A DNA stretch of 21,433 nt, taken from positions 1 to 21,433 of the forward strand of contig JBBSHJ010000054.1 in NCBI GenBank assembly GCA_038253135.1, written 5' to 3'. The DNA is from JBBSHJ01 sp038253135 (GTDB taxonomy: Bacteria > Actinomycetota > Actinomycetes > Mycobacteriales > QHCD01). Numbering within the stretch: position 1 is the first letter of the stretch; every line of letters begins with the position of its first letter. The position numbers and the translations under genes were made by a program. The notes under the pieces were generated by a model that was not told the DNA's origin, did no database searches, and worked only from the letters and a program-made list of their open reading frames with translations. Positions 14,143-21,204 of this stretch are shown here, piece after piece.

Positions 14143-15114
14143 TCAAGCCTGCTCGAAGACCGGCTTGACACCGGTGAGACGGATCGACAGATCCCACAGA
14201 TCGGCGGCCAGGTCGACGTTGTACGACGCCGCGCTTGAGGTCGTACGACGGGGCGAGCCCCGCAGCTCACGCGGCCCGCGCGGCCCGTAGAAATCGCCGC
14301 CCCGCACATCCGGCATCGTCGCGGCATAGAGCTGCGGCAATGCACCGGCGGCCGCCGACTGCGCGATCAAAAGGTCACCGAGGTGCATGACCAGGCCGGA
14401 GAGCCGGTCGCTGGACAGCTGCGGTCCGACCGACGTCAGATTAGTCGCCGAATAGCCGGGATGCGCGCCGATCGACAGCAGCCGGGATCCCGCTGCCCTG
14501 GCCCGACGGTCGAGCTCATAGGCGAAAAGCAGGTTGGCGAGCTTCGACGCGTGATAGGCCCCCCACGCCGAGTATCTCGCGGCATCGGGATGAGCAAGGT
14601 CGTCCGGAACGATCCGTCCCGGCTTGTGCAGGAAGCTCGAGACCGTGACGACCCGGGCGGCCGTGGCGGCCTGGAGCCGGGGCAGCAGCCGGCCGGTCAA
14701 CGCGAAATGGCCGAGATGATTGACGCCGAACTGCGATTCGAAGCCGTCCGCGGTCAGTGCGAACGGCACCGCCATGACGCCGGCGTTGTTGATGAGAATG
14801 TCGACGGCGCCATCTGGCAGGGCATCGGGAAATTGCCGCACCGACGCCAGATCGGCGAGGTCCAGCGGCGCGACCACGAGATCGGCGCCGGCCGCGTGCG
14901 CACGGATCCGCGCGGCGGCCGATTTCCCGCGCTCGGCGTCGCGGGCCGTCAGCACGACCCGAGCGCCGGCCCGCGCCAAAGCCAGTGCCGTCTCGAATCC
15001 CAGCCCGCTGGTCGCTCCCGTGACGACCGCCGTACGACCCCGCTGGCTGGGCATCATCGCCGCTCGCCAGCGGGGCTGGTGCGGCGCGCGCCGTCCGGTG
15101 ATCCATTGCGTCAC
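14143..15114 (-). CDS. SDR-family NAD(P)-dependent oxidoreductase
   Basis: Rossmann-fold dehydrogenase of the classical-type short-chain family, resembling the actinobacterial group related to protochlorophyllide and retinol dehydrogenases. Cofactor motif TGATSGLG lies at residues 32-39, NNAG at 109-112, an active-site Ser near 159-160, and Tyr187 with Lys191 in AYHASK. The long C-terminal part (HPGYSATNL, GGDFYGPRGPRELRGSP) is typical of this group. At 323 aa it is normal. GTG 15114 was chosen because TAGGTT ends 8 bases upstream, giving a leaderless start with 7-base spacing; the longer open frame to 15246 would overlap serS. Substrate unknown. Divergent from serS. Confidence 0.88.
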   Translation of the reverse strand: MTQWITGRRAPHQPRWRAAMMPSQRGRTAVVTGATSGLGFETALALARAGARVVLTARDAERGKSAAARIRAHAAGADLVVAPLDLADLASVRQFPDALPDGAVDILINNAGVMAVPFALTADGFESQFGVNHLGHFALTGRLLPRLQAATAARVVTVSSFLHKPGRIVPDDLAHPDAARYSAWGAYHASKLANLLFAYELDRRARAAGSRLLSIGAHPGYSATNLTSVGPQLSSDRLSGLVMHLGDLLIAQSAAAGALPQLYAATMPDVRGGDFYGPRGPRELRGSPRRTTSSAASYNVDLAADLWDLSIRLTGVKPVFEQA

Positions 15115-15196
15115 GGCACCGAACCTATCCCGCCCGCGACCCGCGGCCGGTCTCGAGGCCGCCGCGTCGGCCGGATATCCGCTCGCTCCGCGCCGG

Positions 15197-15208
15197 TAGC
15201 CTGAGGGC
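15197..15208 (+). promoter_or_regulatory. Leaderless promoter of serS
   Basis: TAGCCT (15197-15202) followed by GAGGGC and then GTG 15209. The spacing suggests the transcript starts at the initiation codon. GAGGG could alternatively act as a ribosome-binding site, but at zero to one base it is too close. Confidence 0.5.
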
Positions 15209-16489
15209 GTGATTGACCTCCGACTCGTCCGAGACGACCCAGACACCGTCCGAACCAGCCAGCGGCTGCGCGGCGCCGACCCGGCCGCCGTGGATCACCT
15301 GCTGGCCGCCGACGAGGCGCGTCGATCGGCCGTGTCGGAGGCCGACGACCTGCGCGCGGAGCAGAAGGCCCTCGGGCGCACCGTCGGCAAGGCGAGCGCG
15401 CAGGAGCGGCCTGCCCTGCTGGACGCGGGCAAGAGGCTGGCGGCACGGGTCAAGGAGGCTGAGGCGGCCCAGGCCGAGACCGATGCCGCCCTGACCGAGG
15501 CGCATCGCGCCGTTCCCAACGTCGTCATCGAAGGCGTACCCGCCGGCGGTGAGAATGACTTCGTGGTGCTCGAGGAGGTCGGCGACATCCCGAGCTACGA
15601 CTTCACGCCCGTCGACCACATGGAGGTCGCGCAGGGCCTCGGCGCCGTCGACACCGAGCGCGGCGCCAAGGTGTCCGGCGCGCGGTTCTACTTCCTCACC
15701 GGGCCCGGCGCACTGCTCGAATTCGCCCTGCTCAACCTCGCCGTCGCGCAGGCGACCGAAGCCGGATTCACCCCCGTGGTCGCGCCCGCCCTGGTGCGCC
15801 CGGAAGCCATGGACGGCACCGGATTCCTCGGCGCCCACGCCGACGAGGTCTACCACCTCGAGCGCGACGACCTCTATCTGGTGGGTACGTCGGAAGTCGC
15901 GCTGGCGTCGTACCACGCCGGCGAGATCATCGACGTGTCGGACGGGCCGGAGCGGCTGGCCGGCTTCTCGGCCTGCTTCCGCCGCGAGGCCGGCTCCTAC
16001 GGCAAGGACACCAAGGGCATCTTCCGGGTGCACTGGTTCGACAAGGTCGAGATGTTCGCCTTCTGCCGGCCCGAGGACGCGGCGGGCGAGCACGAGCGGA
16101 TGCTGGCGCAGGAGCGGACGTTCCTGGAACGGCTCGAGCTGTCCTACCGGATCATCGACACGGCGGCCGGCGACCTGTCCAGCAGCGCGGCGCGGCGCTA
16201 CGACTGCGAGGCGTGGTTCCCCGAGCAGCGGCGTTACCGCGAGCTGACCTCGACGTCGAACTGCACGACCTACCAGGCCCGGCGCCTCAATATCCGCTAC
16301 CGCGACGAGCAGGGCAGGCCGCGGATCGCCGCGACCCTCAACGGCACCATGTGCGCCATCACCCGCACCATCGCCTGCCTGCTCGAGGTGCACCAGCGGG
16401 CCGACGGCTCGGTGCACGTGCCCGGGGCGCTGCGCACCTACCTGGGCGGGCGTGCGGTCATCGAGCCGCGCCGCGCCGCGTCTCGGTGA
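15209..16489 (+). CDS. serS: Serine--tRNA ligase
   Basis: Cytosolic class II aminoacyl-tRNA synthetase that charges tRNA-Ser. The N-terminal antiparallel coiled-coil arm spans about residues 30-100 (ADDLRAEQKALGRTVGK, RLAARVKEAEAAQAETDA). The catalytic domain follows, with the TSEVALA element, motif 2 in FSACFRREAGSYGKDTKGIF and FDKVEMF, the serine-recognition TSTSNCTTYQARRL and motif 3 in NGTMCAITRTIACLLEVHQ. At 426 aa it is full length. GTG 15209 gives the canonical start MIDLRLVRDDP. Its stop overlaps the HAD gene by GTGA, a gene pair often kept together in actinobacteria. Housekeeping gene, which argues this part of the window is core chromosome. Confidence 0.98.
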   Translation: MIDLRLVRDDPDTVRTSQRLRGADPAAVDHLLAADEARRSAVSEADDLRAEQKALGRTVGKASAQERPALLDAGKRLAARVKEAEAAQAETDAALTEAHRAVPNVVIEGVPAGGENDFVVLEEVGDIPSYDFTPVDHMEVAQGLGAVDTERGAKVSGARFYFLTGPGALLEFALLNLAVAQATEAGFTPVVAPALVRPEAMDGTGFLGAHADEVYHLERDDLYLVGTSEVALASYHAGEIIDVSDGPERLAGFSACFRREAGSYGKDTKGIFRVHWFDKVEMFAFCRPEDAAGEHERMLAQERTFLERLELSYRIIDTAAGDLSSSAARRYDCEAWFPEQRRYRELTSTSNCTTYQARRLNIRYRDEQGRPRIAATLNGTMCAITRTIACLLEVHQRADGSVHVPGALRTYLGGRAVIEPRRAASR

Positions 16490-17280
16490 GCGACATCCGC
16501 CTGGTCGCGACCGACCTCGACGGCACGATCGTCCGGCCCGACAACTCGGTGAGCGCCCGCACTCGTGCCGCGCTGCAGGCGGTCGAGGGCAGCGGCCGGG
16601 TGCTGGTGCTCGTCACCGGCCGCCCGCCGCGCTGGATGACCGGGATCGCCGATGCCGTCGGGCATGCCGGACTCGCGATCTGCTCCAACGGGGCGGTGCG
16701 CTACGACCTGCACACCGAGCAGGTGCTCGGCCGGCAGCCGATCCCGGCCGACGTCCTTGAAGAGGTGACGTCCCGGCTGCGGGTGGCGATCCCCGGCGTG
16801 CTCTTCGGAGCGGAGTACGGCGACGGCTTCGGTTTCGAGCCCGGCTACCTCGCCACCGACGACGCGCCGGCCGACCTCGTCGCGATGCAATCCGTGACCG
16901 GCCGACCCGCGGTCAAGCTGCTGGCCCGCCACACCGACCTCAGCGCCGACGAGATGCTCGCTCGCGCGCAGGCCACCGTCGCCGACCTCGTCACCGTCAC
17001 GCACTCGGCCCGCCCCGGCACCGGGCTGCTGGAGATCTCCTTGCTCGGGGTGACCAAGGCGAGCGAGCTGTCGCGGTTCGCGGCCGAGCACGGGATTGAC
17101 GCCGGCGAGGTCCTGGCCTTCGGCGACATGCCCAACGACATCCCGATGCTGCGCTGGGCCGGGCGCTCCGTCGCCGTCGCCAACGCGCACCCCGACGCCC
17201 GGGCCGCCGCCGACGAGACGACCGCGAGCGTGGACGACGACGGCGTCGCCCAGGTGCTGGAGTTGCTGCTCACCCGGTGA
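16486..17280 (+). CDS. HAD-superfamily (Cof/IIB type) phosphatase
   Basis: Cytosolic Mg-dependent phosphatase of unknown natural substrate. Motif I is ATDLDGTIV with Asp10 and Asp12, and motif II is VLVTGR. The IIB cap domain lies in the middle. The conserved lysine region is GVTKASELSRF and motif IV is AFGDMPNDIPML, which fits the Cof-like branch acting on sugar phosphates or flavin/pyridoxal phosphates. Total 264 aa. GTG 16486 overlaps the serS stop, so the genes are probably co-transcribed and coupled. Its own stop overlaps a GTG at 17277. Confidence 0.92.
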   Translation: MSDIRLVATDLDGTIVRPDNSVSARTRAALQAVEGSGRVLVLVTGRPPRWMTGIADAVGHAGLAICSNGAVRYDLHTEQVLGRQPIPADVLEEVTSRLRVAIPGVLFGAEYGDGFGFEPGYLATDDAPADLVAMQSVTGRPAVKLLARHTDLSADEMLARAQATVADLVTVTHSARPGTGLLEISLLGVTKASELSRFAAEHGIDAGEVLAFGDMPNDIPMLRWAGRSVAVANAHPDARAAADETTASVDDDGVAQVLELLLTR

Positions 17281-17333
17281 CGCAGCCGATCGGATCGGTG
17301 CGCAGGTCAGGCGGGTTCGGGCAGGATGGGGCC

Positions 17334-18188
17334 GTGAGCACGGACCGGGTCGACGCGGCGATCTCGGAGCTCTACCGGACCGAGCCCGGGGACTTCGTCG
17401 CCCGCCGCAGCGCCCTCGCCGCGGCGGCCAAGCGCGCCGGTGACGCCGCCGCCGGCACGGCGATCGCCGCGCTCAAGCGACCCACGATGCCGGCCTGGAT
17501 GGTCAACGTGCTCGTGCGCTCGGACACCGACGCCGTCGAGACCATGCGTGATCTCGGTGACCGGATGCGGGGGGCACAGCGGGCGCTCGACGCCGCTGAG
17601 CTGCGGGAGCTGTCCCGGGAGCGGCGGCGGGCGGTGGCGGATCTGGTCCGCCGGGCCACCGGGCGGCGTACGACGTCCGCGGCCGTCACGGCCGAGGTCA
17701 CGGCAACCATCGAGGCGGCAATCGCCGACGCCGGCGTCCTTGACGAGGTCGCGTCGGGACGGCTGCTCAAGGCGGCCCACTTCTCCGGGTTCGGCTTCGA
17801 CGGGCCCGGTCTGCACGTCGTACCCGACCCGCCCGCGCCGTCCCGGGCCACCGCCACGGCCGCGCCACCGCGCCGGTCCGGCTCGGCGGCACCCACGCTG
17901 GGGGACGGCGGCGTACCGACCCTCGAGGAGCGCCGTCAGCAGGAACGGCACCGCCAGGAGGAGCGACGCCGGGCCGCGCTCGAGGCCGCCGAGCGCGACG
18001 CGGCTGCAGCCGAGCAGGCGGCTACCGAGGCGGCCGACGTCGAGGAGCAGGCGGGCGAAGCGGTCCGCGTGCTGGCCGAGCGGCTGGCCGAGGCCAAGCG
18101 CATGCTCGACGAGGCCCGCCTCGACCGCCGCCAGGCCGAGAACCGCAGGCGCAAGGCGACCGACGCGCTCAAACGGTTCCGCCGCTGA
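17334..18188 (+). CDS. Uncharacterised actinobacterial protein with C-terminal coiled coil
   Basis: Member of a family I know only as hypothetical in actinobacteria. The N-terminal helical domain has FVARRSALAAAAKRAGD and ALKRPTMPAWMVNVLVR, a pattern recurring in that family. A further helical stretch runs to about residue 165 with FSGFGFDGPGL, then a Pro/Ala-rich linker. From about residue 198 to the end comes a long charged helix (EERRQQERHRQEERRRAALEA, RRQAENRRRKATDALKRF) that should form a coiled coil. No signal peptide, so cytosolic. 284 aa from GTG 17334, chosen because GGATGGGG precedes it and the family begins there; the GTGA-overlapping GTG at 17277 would add 19 residues. Likely in the serS-HAD transcription unit. 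Confidence 0.8.
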   Translation: MSTDRVDAAISELYRTEPGDFVARRSALAAAAKRAGDAAAGTAIAALKRPTMPAWMVNVLVRSDTDAVETMRDLGDRMRGAQRALDAAELRELSRERRRAVADLVRRATGRRTTSAAVTAEVTATIEAAIADAGVLDEVASGRLLKAAHFSGFGFDGPGLHVVPDPPAPSRATATAAPPRRSGSAAPTLGDGGVPTLEERRQQERHRQEERRRAALEAAERDAAAAEQAATEAADVEEQAGEAVRVLAERLAEAKRMLDEARLDRRQAENRRRKATDALKRFRR

Positions 18189-18209
18189 GCACTGCGGCGG
18201 ACCGGAATG

Positions 18210-18294
18210 CTAGCCGACGCCGCCGTTGCTCATCAAGAGCTGACCGTTGACCCGCTGCCCGGCCGCGGGTGACATCTGTTCAGCTGCACCGACG
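18210..18294 (-). pseudogene. Possible C-terminal scrap of an SDR enzyme
   Basis: Directly after the bpa stop, the minus strand reads SPAAGQRVNGQLLMSNGGVG followed by a stop. The GQLLMSNGG ending resembles the last strand of FabG-like SDR enzymes (VNGQ...DGG). It is only about 28 codons without a start. It is in frame with nothing upstream, so it is at best a relic. Confidence 0.3.
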
Positions 18295-18861
18295 CTAGAG
18301 GTACTGTCCGGTGCCGTCCGGCGACAAGGGCGATTGCGGCGGCTGTCCCGGCATGCCGGGGAGCTCCATGTGCTGGCCACCCGGAAGGGCCCGGCGGCGC
18401 ATCTCCTCAAGCTGCACGCGGGCGGCCATCTGCTGGGCGAAGAGCGCCGTCTGGATGCCGTGGAAGAGGCCCTCCAGCCAGCCGACGAGCTGCGCCTGGG
18501 CGATCCGCAGCTCGGCGTCGGACGGCTTGGCGTCGGTGAACGGCAGGGTCAGGCGGTCGAGCTCATCGCGGAGCTCCGGCGCGAGGCCCTGCTCGAGCTC
18601 ATGGATCGAGGACTGGTGGATCTTCTTGAGCCGGGCCCGGCTGGCGTCGTCGAGAGGAGCGGCGCGCACCTCCTCGAGCAGCTGCTTGATCATCGTGCCG
18701 ATCCGCATGACCTTGGCCGGCTGCTCGATCATGTCGCTGACGTCGCCCTGACCCTCGTCGCCCGATGCGGCGGTGGCCTGCCCCACAGGGAACGGCGCCT
18801 GCGCGACCGGCTTGCCATCCGGCCCTATGACGATGACCTGATGCTCCTGCTGTTCACTCAT
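18295..18861 (-). CDS. bpa: Bacterial proteasome activator Bpa
   Basis: ATP-independent ring-forming activator of the 20S proteasome in actinobacteria, where it opens the gate and admits unfolded proteins. The DUF2587 core runs from VMRIGTMIKQLLEEVR through ARLKKIHQSSIHELEQGLAPEL and AQAQLVGWLEGLFHGIQTALFAQQMAAR. The Pro/Gly-rich tail ends in GQYL, the motif that docks in the proteasome alpha ring. 188 aa. ATG 18861 gives MSEQQEHQVIVIG, the usual beginning; the open frame extends further upstream without homology. GGGATGAGTGA at the start is repeated 85 bases upstream at the head of a 30-codon open frame that ends by overlapping the bpa start. Confidence 0.96.
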   Translation of the reverse strand: MSEQQEHQVIVIGPDGKPVAQAPFPVGQATAASGDEGQGDVSDMIEQPAKVMRIGTMIKQLLEEVRAAPLDDASRARLKKIHQSSIHELEQGLAPELRDELDRLTLPFTDAKPSDAELRIAQAQLVGWLEGLFHGIQTALFAQQMAARVQLEEMRRRALPGGQHMELPGMPGQPPQSPLSPDGTGQYL

Positions 18862-18942
18862 CCCGCGCGACCCCCTCAGTCGCTGCGCGCCTCGCTCGCA
18901 GAGCTCGCTCGGGTGCTCGCTTCCTCGTCGGTCGACCCTCAC

Positions 18943-19648
18943 TCATCCCCTGTGTTCGCTTCCTCTCCGCTGGCTCATGTGATCAGCTCCCGATCTGGCG
19001 GGGTTTGCGTCCTCGGTCTCGGTCCCATCCTTGCCGATGCGCGCGCGGGTTGCGAACCGGCCTCCTGCCGAGGCCACCGGTCGGCTCCGGGATGATTGCC
19101 GGTGTGGACGAACTCGAGGACGTGCCGGGATGAGAATCGTGCCGAGTCGGCTCAGGTGGTTGAGGCATCGCGGTTGGCGTCGCCTCGCGCCGACCACGAG
19201 GTGGCTCGCCGACGGTGACGGTCGGGCTATCCCTCGGCGAGGTGCCGCCGGTGCGCCAGGTGCGGGCGTCCCGCAGGCAACGGACCATTCATCGAATTGT
19301 GGTGGATGGCGACGACGCGTTTCGCATGACGGGTTCGAGTCTTGGGCCGAACGCGGTCAGCTGCTGTGCCTTGGATTTTGACCGGTTCATCGTCGGGATG
19401 TCCATCGCGGCCGTTCTGGCTGCACTGGGCGAGGCGAGGCGAGGCGAGGCGAGGGGAGGCGAGGCGACGGTACGGTGCGGAGTCACGTCCCCCGGACTAC
19501 TTCGGCCGCCGTGCGGATTCGTCCGCGGTGTTGATCGATGTCCGCCCGGATGAGCGGATGGGCGGATGGGCGGCACGCAGGCAAGGCCAACAACCTGCTC
19601 ACCGACGAGCATGAGCCAACCCGATCGCGCTTGGGCTATACGGTTTGC
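18943..19648. other. About 700 bases with no convincing gene
   Basis: Several open frames cross this stretch on both strands, but none has a recognisable motif, a start signal or a believable composition; most are artefacts of high GC. It holds a pentanucleotide repeat (19431-19465) and a small GCGGATGG repeat near 19556-19572. A GGTTCGAGTC at about 19332 looks like a tRNA T-loop, but no tRNA can be folded around it. Confidence 0.5.
19431..19465 (+). repeat. GAGGC pentanucleotide tandem repeat, 7 units
   Basis: Seven consecutive 5-base units, six GAGGC and one GAGGG, in otherwise non-repetitive DNA. The unit count could vary between strains. It is not in a recognised gene. Confidence 0.85.
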
Positions 19649-20212
19649 TTAGGTGAGCGGTCCGGTCAGCTCCGTAACCTTGCCGACAGCGGCGAGATCT
19701 GGGGGTTGCCGTGTTTCAAGCGTTGCGATCGTTTCACCGGTGTCCTCGCGAATGAACAGGCATATTGCATTCCGCTCAACCCCTGACGCCCCTGCCTTGC
19801 GGAGGATCGGCGGTGGGGACTGGGTGAAATGCCCGTAGATTTGGACGACTGTGACGCGTAGATTCGCTTGCGTCGCATCTGCGCCGGTCCGCGCCAAAGT
19901 ATAGTTGGCGGGGCCGAACATTGCGTGGGTCACGTATTCAACCCGGCGGGGAGCGCCCATGCCCGAGCTTTTCGCGACGCCCACAACAGTTTGGCGAATC
20001 AGGTCGCTGTTGACTACGCTGTGCACATTTACGTGCCCGACTGCGGGTTCGCCTATCGTAGCCACAGGGATGGCGGCCTGATGCTTGGCCTCATTGGGGG
20101 ACCGTGCGGCCGCAGCGATCCCGACAGCGGTGGCAGCGATAGCTGCCACCGCAAGCAGGATACCTACGGCGGATCCAATGTTTGCACGAGTCATCCAATG
20201 TTTCGTGGTCAC
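19649..20212 (-). CDS. Membrane-anchored protein of unknown function
   Basis: I do not recognise the family. The 187-aa protein begins MTTKHWMTRANIGSA and has one hydrophobic segment at about residues 14-36 (VGILLAVAAIAATAVGIAAAA), either a signal anchor or an uncleaved signal. A domain of about 150 residues follows, probably outside the cell, with alternating hydrophobic stretches (VEYVTHAMFGPANYTLAR, LRVTVVQIYGHFTQ, NAICLFIREDTGETIATLE) suggesting a beta-rich fold. I chose GTG 20212 because it overlaps the stop of the upstream gene as GTGA, so the two are coupled; an ATG for MTRANIGSA is 6 codons further in. The DNA is less GC-rich than the neighbouring core genes, consistent with acquisition. 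Confidence 0.7.
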   Translation of the reverse strand: MTTKHWMTRANIGSAVGILLAVAAIAATAVGIAAAARSPNEAKHQAAIPVATIGEPAVGHVNVHSVVNSDLIRQTVVGVAKSSGMGAPRRVEYVTHAMFGPANYTLARTGADATQANLRVTVVQIYGHFTQSPPPILRKAGASGVERNAICLFIREDTGETIATLETRQPPDLAAVGKVTELTGPLT

Positions 20213-20913
20213 GGGCACATCTCCCAGAATTGACAATTGAGCGCCATTCGGAACCAACCCGGCGTGTTCATGTACGCCACGTAGGCATAGCTCGGCACCC
20301 GGTCGTAGCGTGCGGGGCCCCACCGGTAGACCGTTCCTTCGTGCGTAACCTCAAGTGAGTCGATACCGCCATAGCCACGTGCGGCGGTACCCGTCGACTC
20401 CAATCCGGTATCGGGGATGTCACCCTGGTTGCGGTCGAATATGAGATCGGAAGAATGCGCCGCATGTCCATCGACGCTGGCAATCCACTCGTTGTTGCCA
20501 CCGGCCGAGCTGATGGAAGTTGTAATGGCGTGTCCAGTGACCGCAGCCCCCCAGTTGGTTGCTTCGTTCACTGCGTCGGAATATTCCACCCAGTAGTAGT
20601 GCGGATATGACCCGAGTTGTTCGTTCAGGATTTGGCCGACTCCCATACCGGCGTCAATCTCACCGAACTGCGTGCTCGAGCCGAGCCCTACGATGTCCTC
20701 GGCGCTTTCCGTGTTGAGGTTGTCTGCGGTGAGTCCGCGTAACGTGATATTTCCAGTGACGGTTTGAACGTCGACGCTAGCCGTGCGTAAGACCACTGCT
20801 GCGCATCCACCTGCGGGGCAGGGTGAGGCAGCTGCCGGCTGCGCGATCGCGAGCAGGCTAACGAGCGTGATGGCGGCCGCCAGGGCGGCTATTCGTCTAG
20901 GACCCCAGACCAT
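20209..20913 (-). CDS. Secreted protein of unknown function
   Basis: A 234-aa protein with a clear signal peptide (residues 1-29: WGPRRIAAL, hydrophobic core, AxA site at PAAAS). The mature part starts with a cysteine pair (PCPAGGC) and ends with another (LNCQFWEMCP), so disulfides between the ends are plausible. The middle is rich in aromatic residues and glycine (YPHYYWVEYSD, TNWGAAVTGH, NEWIASVDG, YRWGPARYDRVPSYAYVAY), which suggests a secreted beta-sheet domain. No catalytic motif is obvious. Fusion or truncation is not apparent. It leads a two-gene unit with the overlapping membrane-anchored protein. Lower GC than the core genes. Start ATG 20913 fits both the signal peptide and the promoter. 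Confidence 0.75.
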   Translation of the reverse strand: MVWGPRRIAALAAAITLVSLLAIAQPAAASPCPAGGCAAVVLRTASVDVQTVTGNITLRGLTADNLNTESAEDIVGLGSSTQFGEIDAGMGVGQILNEQLGSYPHYYWVEYSDAVNEATNWGAAVTGHAITTSISSAGGNNEWIASVDGHAAHSSDLIFDRNQGDIPDTGLESTGTAARGYGGIDSLEVTHEGTVYRWGPARYDRVPSYAYVAYMNTPGWFRMALNCQFWEMCP

Positions 20914-20919
20914 GCGCCC

Positions 20920-20948
20920 GTGTTACGCTCATAATCCGACCGTGTCAA
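20920..20948 (-). promoter_or_regulatory. TTGACA-N17-TAACAC promoter of the secreted-protein unit
   Basis: On the minus strand TTGACA (20948-20943), 17-base spacer, TAACAC (20925-20920), then 6 bases to ATG 20913. An almost ideal sigma-70-type arrangement with a leaderless start, the best -35 box in the window. Confidence 0.6.
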
Positions 20949-21129
20949 TGCAAGGCGAAGAACTGACCCTATCGGGCTAATGAGGCCAGCCTCGGACCGC
21001 CGAGGTGGATGGTGGCGTTGATCTGTTCGGTGCGGTGGCGGTGTGGTTGGGTGTGGTCCCAGGGGGTCGGCAAAGTCGTGTTCTTGGGCGTGTTGACCGG
21101 TGACACGCGGGTGAGGGTGTAGGTGCGGC

Positions 21130-21204
21130 GCGGACACGGTGCCGCTGGTGATCATGAAGGTTCTTAAGGCCACTCGTGATCACAGGAGCGTGCACCGTGT
21201 CCGC
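21130..21204 (+). promoter_or_regulatory. Stem-loop covering the transposase start
   Basis: GCGGACACGGTGC (21130-21142) pairs perfectly with GCACCGTGTCCGC (21192-21204). Inside it GTGATCA (21148-21154) pairs with TGATCAC (21177-21183), leaving a 22-base loop. The 3' arm contains the AGGAG ribosome-binding site and the GTG start codon. Transcripts entering from outside would hide the start. Confidence 0.75.

Noticed and set aside
13901..14197. Minus-strand 98-codon frame between ldt and the SDR gene
   Set aside because: It overlaps the SDR 3' end, has no start signal and no recognisable feature.
19290..19380. Possible tRNA gene suggested by GGTTCGAGTC
   Set aside because: The bases around it do not form a T stem, and no acceptor or anticodon arm can be drawn upstream.
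18943..19553. Open frames on both strands as hypothetical genes
   Set aside because: Arg/Pro/Gly-rich translations with no domain, no ribosome-binding site and overlapping one another; typical of high-GC non-coding DNA.
20969..21125. Minus-strand reading ending TIHLGGPRLASLAR, which looks protein-like
   Set aside because: About 50 codons with no start, no recognised family, and overlapping the IS flank; may be the tail of a gene cut by the element but cannot be supported.
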